From Penium margaritaceum (Eukaryota; Streptophyta; Zygnematophyceae; Desmidiales; Peniaceae), in NCBI GenBank assembly GCA_023375785.1, contig SZWC01004958.1, positions 27,904 to 91,903 of the forward strand: a DNA stretch of 64,000 nt. Direction: 5' to 3'. The notes under the pieces were generated by a model. That model made no database searches. It saw only the letters and a list, made by a program, of their open reading frames with translations, and was not told the DNA's origin. Below, piece after piece: positions 47,401 to 59,181 of this stretch; the stretch's first letter is position 1; each line of letters starts with the position of its first letter. Position numbers and translations under genes: made by a program.

Positions 47401-50400
47401 TCTGGGTGAAGTCATCAGTCAGGGTCAGGACGTATCGACCCTAAATGGACAAAGACTTGACAGGGAAAGGACCGAGAAGGTCTAAATTGACTAACTCAAG
47501 AGGGCAAAGTGCTCGAGAACGGGAGTCATGGTAGGTGCAACTATGCATCTTACCCTGAGCGCAAAAGAGACAGTCGGTCTTCGACGGCTTCTCTAAAACA
47601 GCCGCGTCAAGACCGAGTGCGGGATGTGTCCAAATGAGCTTCGACACAGTGTCGGAGCCCACATGACACAGACGACGATGTAGCAATTACTGGTGCTCAG
47701 TAGATAGAATGCCAGTGATAAAAACACAACTAGGAGGAGAGGCAGAGCAAGGATAAGGAGAAATCTGAGAGACGCAATACAGGTCATCCACAAAAGAGGC
47801 ACGAGGGACAACGCTATAGGTGTCAATAGCAGTCACCGTTGCGGAGTCTAGAGTGTGCTCCACAGAGAGTCCCATTAGTGTGTAGGCCCATGTAGAAAGG
47901 AAACTGAGCTCAATGTCAGGCACAAAAGCACCTCTGATAAATACAGGGGCCAGACGGACCATGGAAGTACACAACCCCAACACCCTGGACCGGTAAGGAG
48001 TGACCAGAGCCTGTGCGGACAGAACGAATAGAAGCGACCGGACCGAGAACAACAAAGTCACTACGCCGACAAGTCATGTGATGAGTGGCACCAGAATCAA
48101 TGACCCAAGTGCCACCGGGATCACGACTTGAAAACTCGGCCTCTGATGGGCGTTGGGCAGTAGGAAAGGAGAAACAATGAAGGGCACAAAGATGAGACTC
48201 CTGAATCCAATCGGTATTGTCTGGCCCATCGTCATAACATTCCGACTGTGCCGCCCCACACGAGTCATCCCAACCCACAAGAACAGACGGACAGACTAGC
48301 TATGAAATACCCGACTGTGACAACACACTTACACCTCCCTGAAAGCGAAGAGCCACAAGGTGACGGAGCTCGGTGATGGTTCGGTCACGTGGGTCCGGGT
48401 TGCCACTGCTCGCCGTTCATGAAGCGGGTACTGCTGCAGTCGTGGTCGCCTTGCATCCAGAGGATGTGTTGCTCAACGTATACCGTAATGCATGCGCACC
48501 CTGAAGCCCATAAGTGATCCACGCCGAGTCGAGCGCAAGCTGACACTCGGTGTAGCGATGAGTGCCTCTACAGTTGTAGTAGTGAACAGAGTGTTCACTA
48601 CTACCACCCGATGACTACTACTACTGTGACTACTGCGAGCCTGAACCGCACCTCCGTCTTCCCTTCTTCCCCTGTACTGCTTCTACCACCACCTGTGTCT
48701 AAATTGGGGTAACTAGGGTGGAAGGGGAAGAGGAGGATATGCCAGAGGATGGAGGAGTAGACTGCAAGAGGGGCGTCAGTGGTGACGCGATGACTGCTAC
48801 AGCAAGGGGACTTACCTGATGAGCCACGCCTGCCTCACGGGCAAAAGTCACTTGAAGGAAAAGCTAATGCGCCTAGGGAAGAAGCTGGAGGAGGTAGAGA
48901 AGGGCTCGAGAACAGCGTTGCTTTACTTTGTGAAGATGTCTGCGTACTCAAGGCGAACTTTGAGCATGATCGTGCCCAGAGTTGTGTACCTCGTGAGGTC
49001 CTAAGCCGGGTATATATGCGCATGGCGCGTTGCCAGTAGTTGACTGTAGATTCGATAGGTCCCTCATGAAGGGAGTGGAAAGCACAAATGTGGGCGGCGC
49101 GAGTGGCGTGCGTCTCTGCAGCAAGCAAGGATAATGCCACGTCTTATCCTCCACGTGGATCAACACTTGCGCCTGTGCCGACCTCTCCAAGGAACGAGCG
49201 GAAGTCGACAACGGTCTCGTGCAACATGGAGTAAAGGAGTTCGCGCATTGCCCTGGCCGCTATGAGCACCTGTGCTCAATCCGTAGAATGATACAAACGG
49301 TGGTAGTAGGGCCACGCTCCCTCTAAAGTAGCCCAAACCTGGAAAATGATCTCACAACAGTCAAAACGGTCCTCGCTGACATACCGTGGAGGCGGTGTCT
49401 CAAAATCCTTGTGTTGCCGCTCCATAGGGAGAGTAACCGCAGGGTGAGAAGGACAAGGGATGGGGAAGACACCGGAAAGAGGGAAGTCGATTGGGTGGTG
49501 ATCGGGTGAGGATCGAATCTCGTGAAGAAAGGAACGAGTCGTGTGTTGGGGCCGAGAGCTCGTCAAGAGCTGACGGAGACGCTCCTGAAGCACATGAATC
49601 TCACTCTTGTGAGAGCTGCCCTCCATGCCTAGCATGTCGGGGTCCTCATCCCAAGGATTGAGAGATGGCGGGTCATGTCCTGCTCCTGTCACTAGCACTG
49701 GTGCTGACTACTGTGTGGAGGGTGCAACACCGACCCCTCGGAGGTCAGCCGTGGGGCTATGGACTGACCACAAAGAAGCTCGGTGACTGCACGCATGGCG
49801 TCAGTTTGCTTCTGCTACAGACGACGCATCTAGTCTTGTTGACTCCGCAGGTCCTCAATAGCCTGCAAGGATGGGCTCATGACCCTTGAGGAGGGAGAAG
49901 AGGGATCTAATGGTCTTTTGCCCTTATCACCGGTCGGAGCCATGTTAGCGGTCAGTATGGGCCGGGATGTCAAACTGGTCGGATTGCAAAAGCCGAAGTG
50001 TTTCTTGACTAGTTGAAACGTTGGAAATTTTTCAATTTTCCAACCAAAACTTGACAAAGGCAAGTGCTGACGTCAGCAAGGGTTTGCTGACATCAGCACG
50101 AATCTGATGATATCGGCAAAACTGCTTACGTCAGAACAACCCTCCCTTCCTCCCCCTTTTTTGTCATAACCCTTGCGGTTGCTGTGCGAGCAGGCTACTA
50201 CTCCGTAGCAGCCATGCAAAAAATACACGGAAGCTACGTAGCAGCTTCTACTCAGCTGGTGCTACTGCTGCATCGGCACGTGCAACAGCAGTCGCGCGGC
50301 TACGTGCACATCTATGGTAGCAGTTGTGTGCTACTGTTGCTATTCCTGTGCGCTACGGCTGCTACACGCTAATGCCGCCGTCGCGCGTTGCTTTTGCTGC

Positions 50401-50830
50401 ACGCTGCTGCTGTCCTGCTGCTCTGTTGTACTGGTGCTACTACTACTGCTGTAAGCTACTGCTTCCCGCCGCTGCTGTCGCCGCCATTGCGCACCATTGC
50501 TGTGCGCTGATGCTGCTACACGCTGCTACAGTCACGCACTGCTAATGCTGCTGCCCGCCGTTGCCTGCTACGTCAGCGGCCTACAGCTGCCGTTGCTAAC
50601 GCCAACGTTGGCAGGTGCTAGCGGTTGTAGCCTGCTACAGCTCTCGCCTGCTGCCACCAGCGGTTGCTGAAGAATGCAATGTTACATGATCGTGGTGGGT
50701 GACGTTGACGGCAGTCGGTTGTCGATGATAGGTCCCTGTGCATCTGCTGCAAAAGTGACTCTCACTACTACAGCTCTGCTTCCTCTCTACTTTGCAACTT
50801 AGCGAGAACTGTCTCACTGCTCTGATACCA
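44412..50830 (-). mobile_element. Copia relic B, full set of parts
   Basis: A minus-strand Ty1/Copia relic in canonical order. The primer-binding site is at 50819-50830 and the leader at 49944-50818. Gag starts at 49943 (MAPTGDKGKRPLDPS) and runs to ~48400, with zinc-knuckle text (GTHRYTEC) near 48550. Protease is at 47916-48278 (WVIDSGATHHMTCRRSDFV). Integrase spans 46800-47690 (LHRRLCHVGSDTV, CAQGKMHSCTY, LELVNLDLLGPFPV). The linker is at 46040-46760 and ends with GGDPGTKALGLSF. RT spans 45300-46040 (DVNNVFLHGFLDEEI, SLYGLQESSRCWNQE, VYVDDILIASPSMEVV). RNase H is at 44528-45300 (VLHCDNQSPLAIV, then KHIAVEHHFVRDL). It is broken, with on the order of ten or more breaks. It lies head-to-tail between relics A and C of the same family. 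Confidence 0.93.
50180..50640 (-). repeat. Trinucleotide tract in the leader of Copia B
   Basis: An imperfect GCTACT/GCTGCT/GTTGCT tract between gag and primer-binding site, at the same place as in relics A, C and the 10.5-19.3 kb element. TGACGTCAGCA and TGACATCAGCA palindromes lie just on the gag side (50066-50135). Confidence 0.75.
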
Positions 50831-51149
50831 TGAGAAGATGCATGGAAGCTTCCTAGCAACATAGCCGCTGACTAGGCGTCAGTGCCAGGTCACATGGTGA
50901 CATCAGTCACAAGTCGTGCACACAACGGCAAGGGTCTGGCTAGGAGACACAAGGAAAATTGTCATAATGCTTCAATAGCATTTGCGGAGAGAATTGAAAA
51001 ATGACACGTCCATGGCATGAGTACTTGCCGCGGCGCAAAGCGTGTGTCGCACGCGGCAGCACACGACCTAACCTAAAACCGGCCTAAAACCACTATTTTG
51101 GCCGTAACTCAGCGCAGACATGTCAGAACGCTACGCCGTCTGAACCTAG
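50831..51149 (-). repeat. 5' LTR of Copia B, truncated by Copia C
   Basis: About half of the ~640-base LTR. It stops at CCTAG/51149, where the 3' LTR of C begins with TGAGAAAATGC. C therefore sits in, or recombined with, the LTR of B. The remainder of this LTR was not found beyond C. Confidence 0.75.
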
Positions 51150-51794
51150 TGAGAAAATGCGTAGAGGCTTCCTAGCCATATTGTTGCTGACTAGGTGTCC
51201 CTGCCTGGTCAGACGGTGATGACAGTCACAAGTCGTGCACACAACGGCAAGGGTCTGGCTAGGGGACACAAGGCAAAGTGTCAAAATGCTTCAAATAGCA
51301 TTTGCAGAGAGGAATGACAAATGACAGGTCCATGGCATAAGTACCTTCCGCGGCGCACGGCAGGTGTCGCACGCAACAATGCAAGGTCTGTCCTAAAACC
51401 GGCCCAAAACCACTATTTTGGCTGTAACTCAGCGTAGACAAGTCAGAACGCTACGCCGTCTGAACCTACACGTGCAGAATCTCAAGCTGGGCACTACGAC
51501 TGGTCACATGCATGCATCCGGCAACAAAAGGTGGACACACAATGCAAATACATGCAAATCGGGCCCGTGGCCAGTCCACCGACAAAATCCTTCAAGCCGC
51601 AGAAAAACTACAGAAGGTCCTAGACAGCATCCAGGATTCTGAGGCGACCGTCGATCAGATCCGATCAGGTAGTCCACCACCAGACAATGCCCCGGTGTCA
51701 CCTGGGTCCGCATCAGGGATCTCCATGAGCATGGACACGGCCGAGTGGTCACAGTAAACTGTACAGGTCGACAAGAACGTCACAAATCACAACA
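51150..51794 (-). repeat. 3' LTR of Copia relic C
   Basis: A 645-base LTR. In minus sense it starts TGTTGTGATTTGTGACG directly after a polypurine tract (TTAGGGGGAC). It is the clearest LTR boundary of this family in the window. Confidence 0.85.
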
Positions 51795-54700
51795 GTCCCC
51801 CTAATGGTACGCATGTCCATACACGTGCAGCACTAAAACAAGTGCAACAACAAGTGCAAAAACAGTCGTGACATAGACACAGACACACCCCGTACTCAAC
51901 TACTCTCAAGTAAGGGGCAAAGCCCAACAGAACGAATGACCACCATAAACTTCCCGCGTGCCAGTGCCTTCATCAAGAAGTCGGCACGCTACATGTCAGT
52001 GCCGACCCATATGACGGAGATCACGTGTCGCTCCACCAGATCACGCACGAAGTGATGCTTAACCGCAAGCTTCGTGCAAGCATGAAAGACACCAGAGTTC
52101 TCCGCAACGAAGCACATTGGCGGGCACTGACTGAGCAGCCCCTATACCCAGAGCAACAAACTCTGCCTCTGACAAGCTATGTGCGATGCAACCCTGCTTC
52201 CCATAACACCAAGACACAGCGCTATGACCGAGCAAGAACACGTAACCGGTGCGACTGCGTCCCTCTGGGCTCCAGGCCCAGTCGTTGTCGGTGTAGCCAT
52301 CAAGAACCACCAAACACTGCCGGTGAAAGCACAGTCCGAGGTACGGCATGGAAACCACGTACCGCACCACTCGCACAGCCGCTTGGAGGACTCTAGCATG
52401 TGGAGCCTGCGAAAACTGTGCAAGGAGGTTGACGACAAAAGCGATGTCGAGGCTTGTGGTAGTGGTCAGGTACATCAGAGATCCGATGAGGCGGAGGTAT
52501 AAGGTCACATCCACTGTCTCCCCCTGCTCTGTGGGATCGTCCATCTTAAGGGCGTCCTGCCCATCAGGTGTGGGAGGTGTGGAGGCCATTGGCAGTGTGC
52601 CAAGGAGGTCACTCAAGCGCAACCCCCACAATGCGTGCGTGTCGGGCTTGATGCAACAGAAGCGTGCGACGTCTGCGGTCTCGTACAATCTCGAAGCCAA
52701 GAAACACCACTGTAGGACCAAGGTCCTTTATCGTATAGGCAGTCTGGAGGACCGCCTTGGCCTCCTTCACGACCTCCATGGAGGGACATGTGATCAGGAG
52801 GTCATCCACATAGACTAGGATGGCAGTGAACCACTCACGCGCCTGTTGGATGAAAAGATAGGGATCTGCCTCGCTCTGTACATATCATGCACGAGTCATA
52901 GTGTCTGTGATCTCCCGGTTCCAACACCAAGGAGACTGTTTGAGTCCGTACAAGGACTTGCGCAAGCGCCAGACCTTGTCACTGTCCTCAAAGCTTTGTG
53001 CCTGGGCCACGTAAATCTCCTCATCCAAAGAGTCATGGAGGAAGGCATTCTTCACATCCATCTGGTGCAGTTCCCAATCATGCTAAGCCACTACACTAAA
53101 CAGAGTGTGAGCTGAGGTCATGCATTCGACAAGGGCAAAGGTGTCAGTGTAATCAACGCCCTTGATCTGTGAGTACCCCTCGACTACCAAGCGAGCCTTG
53201 TGGCATTCCCGTGAGCCATCCGGCTTCACCTTCTTGCGAGAGACCCACTTGACCTGAATCGTCTTACTCCCAGGTGGAAGGATGACTAGCTCATAAACTC
53301 CATGCTCTCGGATGGCACAAAGCTCATCCTCGCAGGCGAAACGCTAGGCGTCGGCATCCTTTGATGAGAGTGCATCCCTCAATGTGCCCGGATGAGGCGC
53401 CCATGAGGGAGAACTCTGAGTGGTGAGTGCACATGCCTCAGAACTCAGCCTGACGACCACAAGGTCAGCTGCTACATCACAAGCGGTACAAAACTTGCAA
53501 GTGATGAGATCGTGCCCTATTGGACACGCTGGATGTACCTCTGTGTGATCTCTACTGACACTCAGGCCGAGAACCTTTGTGCCGGGATCGCCACTCGCAA
53601 CGCTAGGCTCCGGAGCCCAACGGTCGAGGATGACCACCGGGCTCACGTGAGTAGCCTCGGCTTGAAGGACTGACCGCAATCTTAGAGACAGGCACGACCA
53701 CATCCGGTGAGACTGAGGAACAGGGTCAGGTGATGTAGTGGGAGGAGAGGTTGGTTAACGGATGGGATACGCAGGACTGGGAGTGGCAGCAGGACCGCCC
53801 ACGGAGACAGGAGTACCGGTGGATAGAGGGACAGTATCATGGGTATCTATGGGACGCGAGGGTGTAGGAGAGGAGACAGGCTGGACGGGAGAGGTCTCTG
53901 GGCCGACAACGATGATCGTCGGGTCATCAAGAGCCGGAGAACGAGAAGTGGAGGGGGCTCAAACGGACACATCAGTCGGACGAGAGCTGCTCGTAGACTC
54001 AGACTCCCCCATCCATCAAGACACCTCACACGTACAAATATTTGTGACAGATATCAAAACAATCGAGGTCAGATTGCGTTAGGCGAGAGACTCAAAGAAG
54101 AGAGCGTCGCGGGAGTCAACAATGCGACGACGGGCGGGGTCTAGAAAACGCCAGGCCTTCGACCGCGAGGAGATACCAACGAAGGCACATAAGCGACCCT
54201 ACGGAGAGACCTTGGACCCCTGCTAATCCTCCGTGTACCACACAGAAGCCAATGAGCCCTAGACACAAGCAAGACGCAGATCGGCACTGTAGCCAAACCA
54301 GAGCTCATACGGTGTAACGTGGTCCGGAAGAGGACCGTGCAAGAGGCGGTTCTAGACCCACGTCATGTAGGCAAATCCTTTGAAGGCGAAGGATTTCGAG
54401 AGACTGCACTCAGACCGCATAGCACAAATCGCATCCTCTATGGTGCAGTTCCAGTGCTCTGAGACACTGTTCTGCTGAGGAGTGGCAGGAGCAAAGACCT
54501 CGTGACAAATCCCGCGCTCGGCAAAGAAACTGTCTATTTCGCCAAGAAACTCCCCACGCGATCCAAGCAGAAGGTATGCAGCGAGTGCCAAGACTGACGA
54601 TCAGCCATCACTAGCCAGAGACGAACCGAGAGAGCGCCATCACTCTTCTGGGGTAGGCTGTAGACCCACCGCATCCGAGTGAAGTCATCGGTCAGGGTCA

Positions 54701-54852
54701 GGACATATCGGCCCCGATCGGATAGGGAAACAACAGGGAGAGGACCACGAAGGTCCGAATGGAGTAGCTCAAGGGGGCGAAGGGCTCGAGAACGTGAGTC
54801 AGGATAGGTGTAGCGATGCATCTTACCCTGAGCGTAGAACAGACAATTGGTC

Positions 54853-55677
54853 TTAGGCAGCTTCTCGAAAGAGGATGGGTTGTGTTGTAATGAGCCTCAA
54901 CACAGTGTCGGAGTCCACATGACAGAGATGTTGATGGAGTAGGATTTGGTGCTCAACAGACAGGACACTAGTGACAAACACACGAGCAGGAGGGGAAGGG
55001 GAGCAAGGAGAAGAAGAGATCCAAGGAACACGATACAGATCATCCACAACAGAGGCACAAAGAACAGCAGTGCGAGTATCAAGAGCAGTCACTATCGCGG
55101 AGTCGGCATTGTGCTCCACAGAGAGTCCCATCAAAGTGCATGCACGCACAGAGAGCAAGCTGAGCTCAAGGTCAGGCACAAAAAGCACGTCGGAGAGATA
55201 CAAGGGGCCAGACAGACCATGGAAACACACAACCCCAACACCCTGGATTGGCAAGGACTGACCAGAGCCTGTGCAAACGGAGCGAACAAACGCCACAGGA
55301 CCAAGGACAACAAAGTCACTACGACGACATGTCATGTGGTGAGTGGCACCGGAATCGCTGATCCAAGTGCCACCTGAATTACGATTGGAGGACGTCACGG
55401 TGCAGCGGGCAATGGAAGACATGGCTGCAGACGAACATGCCAGCTGTGCTCCCCCACACGAGTCATCACGAGAGATGACAACAAACAAACAAACTATGTG
55501 TGAACCACCCGGCTGTGACGACACACTCGCATCTCCCTGAGAGCGAAGCGCCAGGAGCTGACGAAGCTGAGCAATGGTGCGGTCACGAGGGTCCGTGTCT
55601 CCGCTGCTCGCCGGTGGGGAACCGGGAACTACTGCGGTCGTGGTCGCCGCGCGACCAAAGGCTATGTTGCTAGACAC
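54853..55677 (-). pseudogene. Copia C protease and GAG-pre-integrase segment
   Basis: An open stretch of 274 codons. A DPRDRTIAQLRQLLALRSQG helix near residue 30 comes first, then the aspartic protease motif DSGATHHMT near residue 120 with its strand set (SGQSLPIQGVGVVCF, LYLSDVLFVPDLELSLLS). It ends with the GAG-pre-integrase HQHLCHVDSDTV text. It is the longest open coding part in relics A-C. Fossil copy. Confidence 0.88.
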
Positions 55678-57479
55678 AGACCATTGTGCGTGTGCAACCT
55701 GAAGACCGCGAGTGATCCACGCCCAGTCAAGCGGCTACTGGCACTCGGTGTAGCGATGAGTGCCTCCACAGTTGTAGCAGTGAACAGTGCGTCCACTGTT
55801 ACCGCCTCATGACTTCTACTGCGGTGACTTCTGCTACGGTGACTGCTGCTAGCCCAAGCCATGCTTCTTTCTACTCTTCTTCCCCTGTGTTGCTAATGCC
55901 ACACCCTGCATCTGAGTCGGGGTAGCTGGGGTGGAAGGGGAAGAGGAGGGTGTGCCAGAGGATGGAGAAGTGAACGACGAGAGAGGCATTGGTGGTGACG
56001 CGATGACCGGTGCAGCAAGTGAACTCTCCTAGTGGGCGACGGCTGCCTCACGAGCGGATATCACCTGGAGGAAAAGCTCATACGCTCAAGGAAGAAGCGC
56101 AAGGGAGGTGGAGAAAGGCTTGATCGCGGTGTTGCTGTACCTCGTCAAGATGTCGGCATGCTTAAGACGGACTCCGATCATGAGCGTGTGAAATGCCAAC
56201 AGTTGTGTCCCTCCTGCGGTCCCAAGGCGCATGTAGATACGCATGGTGCACTGCCAGTAAGCGGCTGCGGGCTCGGCAGGTCCCTGACAAAGGGAGTGGA
56301 AGGCACGGATGTGAGCTGCGTGGGTGACATGCGTCTCTGCAGCAAGCAGGGACAATGCCAGCTCCCAGCCCCGAGTGGGTCAACAGCCGCGCCTGTGCCG
56401 GCCTCTCCAAGGAAGGGGTGAAAGTCCACGTCAGTCTTGTGAAGCATGGTGTAAAGAAGTCCGCGCATCGCCCGAGCCGGTATCAGCACCTGAGCACGGT
56501 TCGTAACCTGGTACTCACTGTGGTAGTAGGGCCACATTCCCTCTATAGTAGCCCAGATCTGGAAAACGGGTCTCCCAGTAGTCAAAGCCGTCCTCACTGA
56601 CATATCGTGGGGGCGGTGTCTCGAAGTCCTTAGGTTGTCGCTCCGTAGGGAGAGCAGTCGTCTTTCCCACAGGATGGGAAAGACTAGGGGTGGAGAAGAC
56701 ATCGGGACCTCGTGAGGAAAGTCGCCGAGGTATGTCTCAGGCGAAGATCGAATCTCCGAGAACGGAAACCGGGAAGCGTCTGCAACTGGAAAAGACGCTC
56801 TTGAATCCGAATCTCCCGAATCTCCCTCTCGGGAGTGTCATCGTCCATGCCTGGCATATCAGGGTCCTCCAAAGGATCAAGAGGTGGTGGGTCCTGTCCT
56901 GCCGCTCTCCTTGGTGTAGATGCTGACTATAATTAAGAAGGTGTGAAACCGCCGACTCCCCCAGAGGTGTGCTGTGGGGTCATGGACTGACTCTGAAGAA
57001 GATCAGTGAGCGTGCGGATGGCGTCGGTCTGCTGCTATTGTAGGCGACGTATCTCATCCTGCTGAATCCGTAGGTCCGTAATGGCCTACGAGCGTGGACT
57101 CATGACCCCGGAGGAGGAGGAAGAAGGATCTGGTGGTCCTTTGCCCTTGTCACTGGTCGGAGCCATGTCAGCGCTCAGTATGGGACCGAATGTCAAAAAT
57201 GCTCCGAACGAGAAACCAATATCTTTTCTCGAGGGGTTAAAATGCTAAAAACAATTGACGTTTTCACACCAAAATTACTGACGTCAGCACAGCTGATGAT
57301 GATGTCAGCGTTTCTTACGCTAGCGAAAAACGCTTGTTGTTTTCAATAGCATATTATACGCTAGCGAATTTTTTTTGGGAAGGTCACACGAACTTCGCGT
57401 GAACGGTCGGGATGACCTCCTCACCCTTTGCTCGCGGTTGCACAGGGGCTGTGCAGGCCAGTGGAGTGCCACGCAGTGT

Positions 57480-57870
57480 TGCGTAGTTTTCGACAAACGG
57501 AAACTACACAGCAGTTGCAATGCTGTAGCTGCGCTATAGCAATGCTACTACTGCACTGTTGTTGCTTCCGTTGCTGCTACGCTGCAGTCACTACAACAAC
57601 TACATTGCTACTATTGCGCAACTACTACTGCACTGCTGCTGCTTCTACTGCTATTGCTGCTTCCGCTATTGTTGATGTGTTGCTGTTGCTGCTCGTGGCT
57701 GCTGATGTCGCCGCTGCTGCTGCTGCTACGCGCTGTTAGTGCTCGCAGCCGCCGCCGCAAGCTGCTGCTGAGTTGCTACTCTTTCTTTTGTAGAGGCTGG
57801 CAGCCAGACATGGTTGTTGCTGCTACCCGGTGGTGCTACTGCTACTCCTACTGCTACAGGAGCTAGTAAA
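57480..57870 (-). repeat. Trinucleotide tract in the leader of Copia C
   Basis: GCTACT/GCTGCT-type imperfect repeats, positioned as in the related relics. TGACGTCAGCA and TGATGTCAGCG-type palindromes lie at 57278-57310 on the gag side. Confidence 0.75.
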
Positions 57871-58037
57871 TGCCGCACCTCGCCGGATGTGGTGGTGGGG
57901 ACTGAGTGATGATGTCGTTGAAAACACTGCTGCAACAAGTCCCAGGATATGGCGACGGCGGTGACTCTCACCGCTGTTGCCCGTGCTGCATCTCTGTGGC
58001 GTAGCTCAGCGAGAGGAGTCTCGCTGCTTTGATACCA

Positions 58038-58153
58038 CGAGAAAATGCGTGGAAGCTTCCTAGAAATATTACCGCTGACTAGGCGCCAGTGCCTGGTCAG
58101 ACGGTGACGACAGTCACAAGTCGTGCACACAACGGCAAGGGTCTGGCTAGGGG
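58038..58153 (-). repeat. 5' LTR of Copia C, cut after ~116 bases
   Basis: It matches the first part of the family LTR (GAGAAAATGCGTGGAAGCTT and on to GGGTCTGGCTAGG). It then switches abruptly to a hAT-like terminus at 58154. The rest of the LTR is not found to the right. Confidence 0.8.
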
Positions 58154-58391
58154 CAGGGCTGCAATCGCGCTGTATTTGGTACTGCAGTACCCAAATACCG
58201 CGGGTCACTTGTACCGCGGTATTGATACCGAGGTATCCTAGTTCCGCGGGAGGTTAGTACCGATACCGGTAACGCTCGCACGGTAGGACCGGTATTGGTT
58301 AAATACCGCGGTACATACAGTGTATCGCGGTACACGGTATACCGCACAACATGCTAATCACAAAATGAGTGGTACCGCGGTGCTTTATTCC
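58154..58391. mobile_element. hAT-like transposon terminus with subterminal repeats
   Basis: It starts CAGGGCTGCAATCGC, the CAGGG-type end of hAT-superfamily transposons. A dense set of GTACCGCGGTATT-type subterminal motifs in both orientations follows (about 58190-58380). It interrupts the 5' LTR of Copia C, so the insertion is younger than that LTR. The opposite terminus and any 8-bp target duplication (GGCTAGGG expected) were not found, so the length is unknown. A PIF or other superfamily is less likely given the end sequence. Confidence 0.5.
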
Positions 58392-59181
58392 ACATGCATG
58401 TTGCGACGAGTGGACTCGGTGGATAAGCGTAGAGTTTTACGTTGTCTCAATAGAACAAAGATGCATTGAAGGAACAAACTTGAGAGGAGATTGTAGACAT
58501 GTCGTAGAAGAAAAGAAGTAGTTTCGACAAAGAGGTAGACTCCAATTGCAATGTGCCTTCTATAGATGGACACGAGAGAAACATGACATACAACGAAATA
58601 TTAATTGGCTGTAATAACGAGGTATCGTTGAATGGAAAGGGTGGCCTTTCTAAGCGCAAGAAAGAGGGGGCACCTTTTCACATCCGTCAAGGGCTAGCAA
58701 AGTAGCAATTAGATCTTCAACAAACACAACCTCGAATTTTGGATCTAGTCTTGATGCATTTCTCACGTGGACCAGCATTTGCGCCTTTCATTTTGATCCA
58801 TCAAGGGCGCGTTTTGAGGAGACCTTCCCTACTAGTTGATCGACCCTATTCCTACGATTTTTGGTGCAAGTACGTCCATATTTGTGCAATGTGGTAGACA
58901 CCGTGTTTGAAGAAGCCATAGCAAGGGAGCATGGACAACATTGGTACATGATGCAATGAGACAACAATTATTTCGTTTTGAGTTACGAGACAAAACTCAG
59001 AACTAAAGGATGTCTATGTCATATCGTATGACATGAACATCTTAAATTTATAACAAATGTTCACCTGACAACAATGTTTGAAATTAGAGAAATGGACACA
59101 AGAATGAATATTGGCTCAAAATCTTAAACGACGACGCAATGCCATCAATTCAAATACCATGAACGACATTGTTTTTGTAGC
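58392..59181. other. AT-rich stretch, no recognisable gene
   Basis: It could be the interior of the hAT-like element, but I recognise no transposase motif in either direction. Short frames only. Confidence 0.4.

Larger units (their letters stand above)
51795..58037 (-). mobile_element. Copia relic C, full set of parts
   Basis: A minus-strand Copia relic with the same layout as B. The primer-binding site variant is at 58026-58037 (TGGTATCAAAGC in minus sense) and the leader at 57167-58025. Gag starts at 57166 (MAPTSDKGKGPPDPS), with FQIWATIEGMWPYYHS near 56560 and zinc-knuckle text CYNCGGTHRYTEC near 55770. Protease and GAG-pre-integrase form one open stretch at 54853-55677 (WISDSGATHHMTCRRSDFV). 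Integrase is at 54070-54821 (LELLHSDLRGPLPV). The linker is at 53344-54060 (SGDPGTKVLGLS). RT and RNase H span 51910-53340 (SLMYLTTTTSLDIAF, YTDNDWAWSPEGRSRTGY). It is broken with roughly ten breaks. It looks slightly better preserved than B. Confidence 0.93.
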
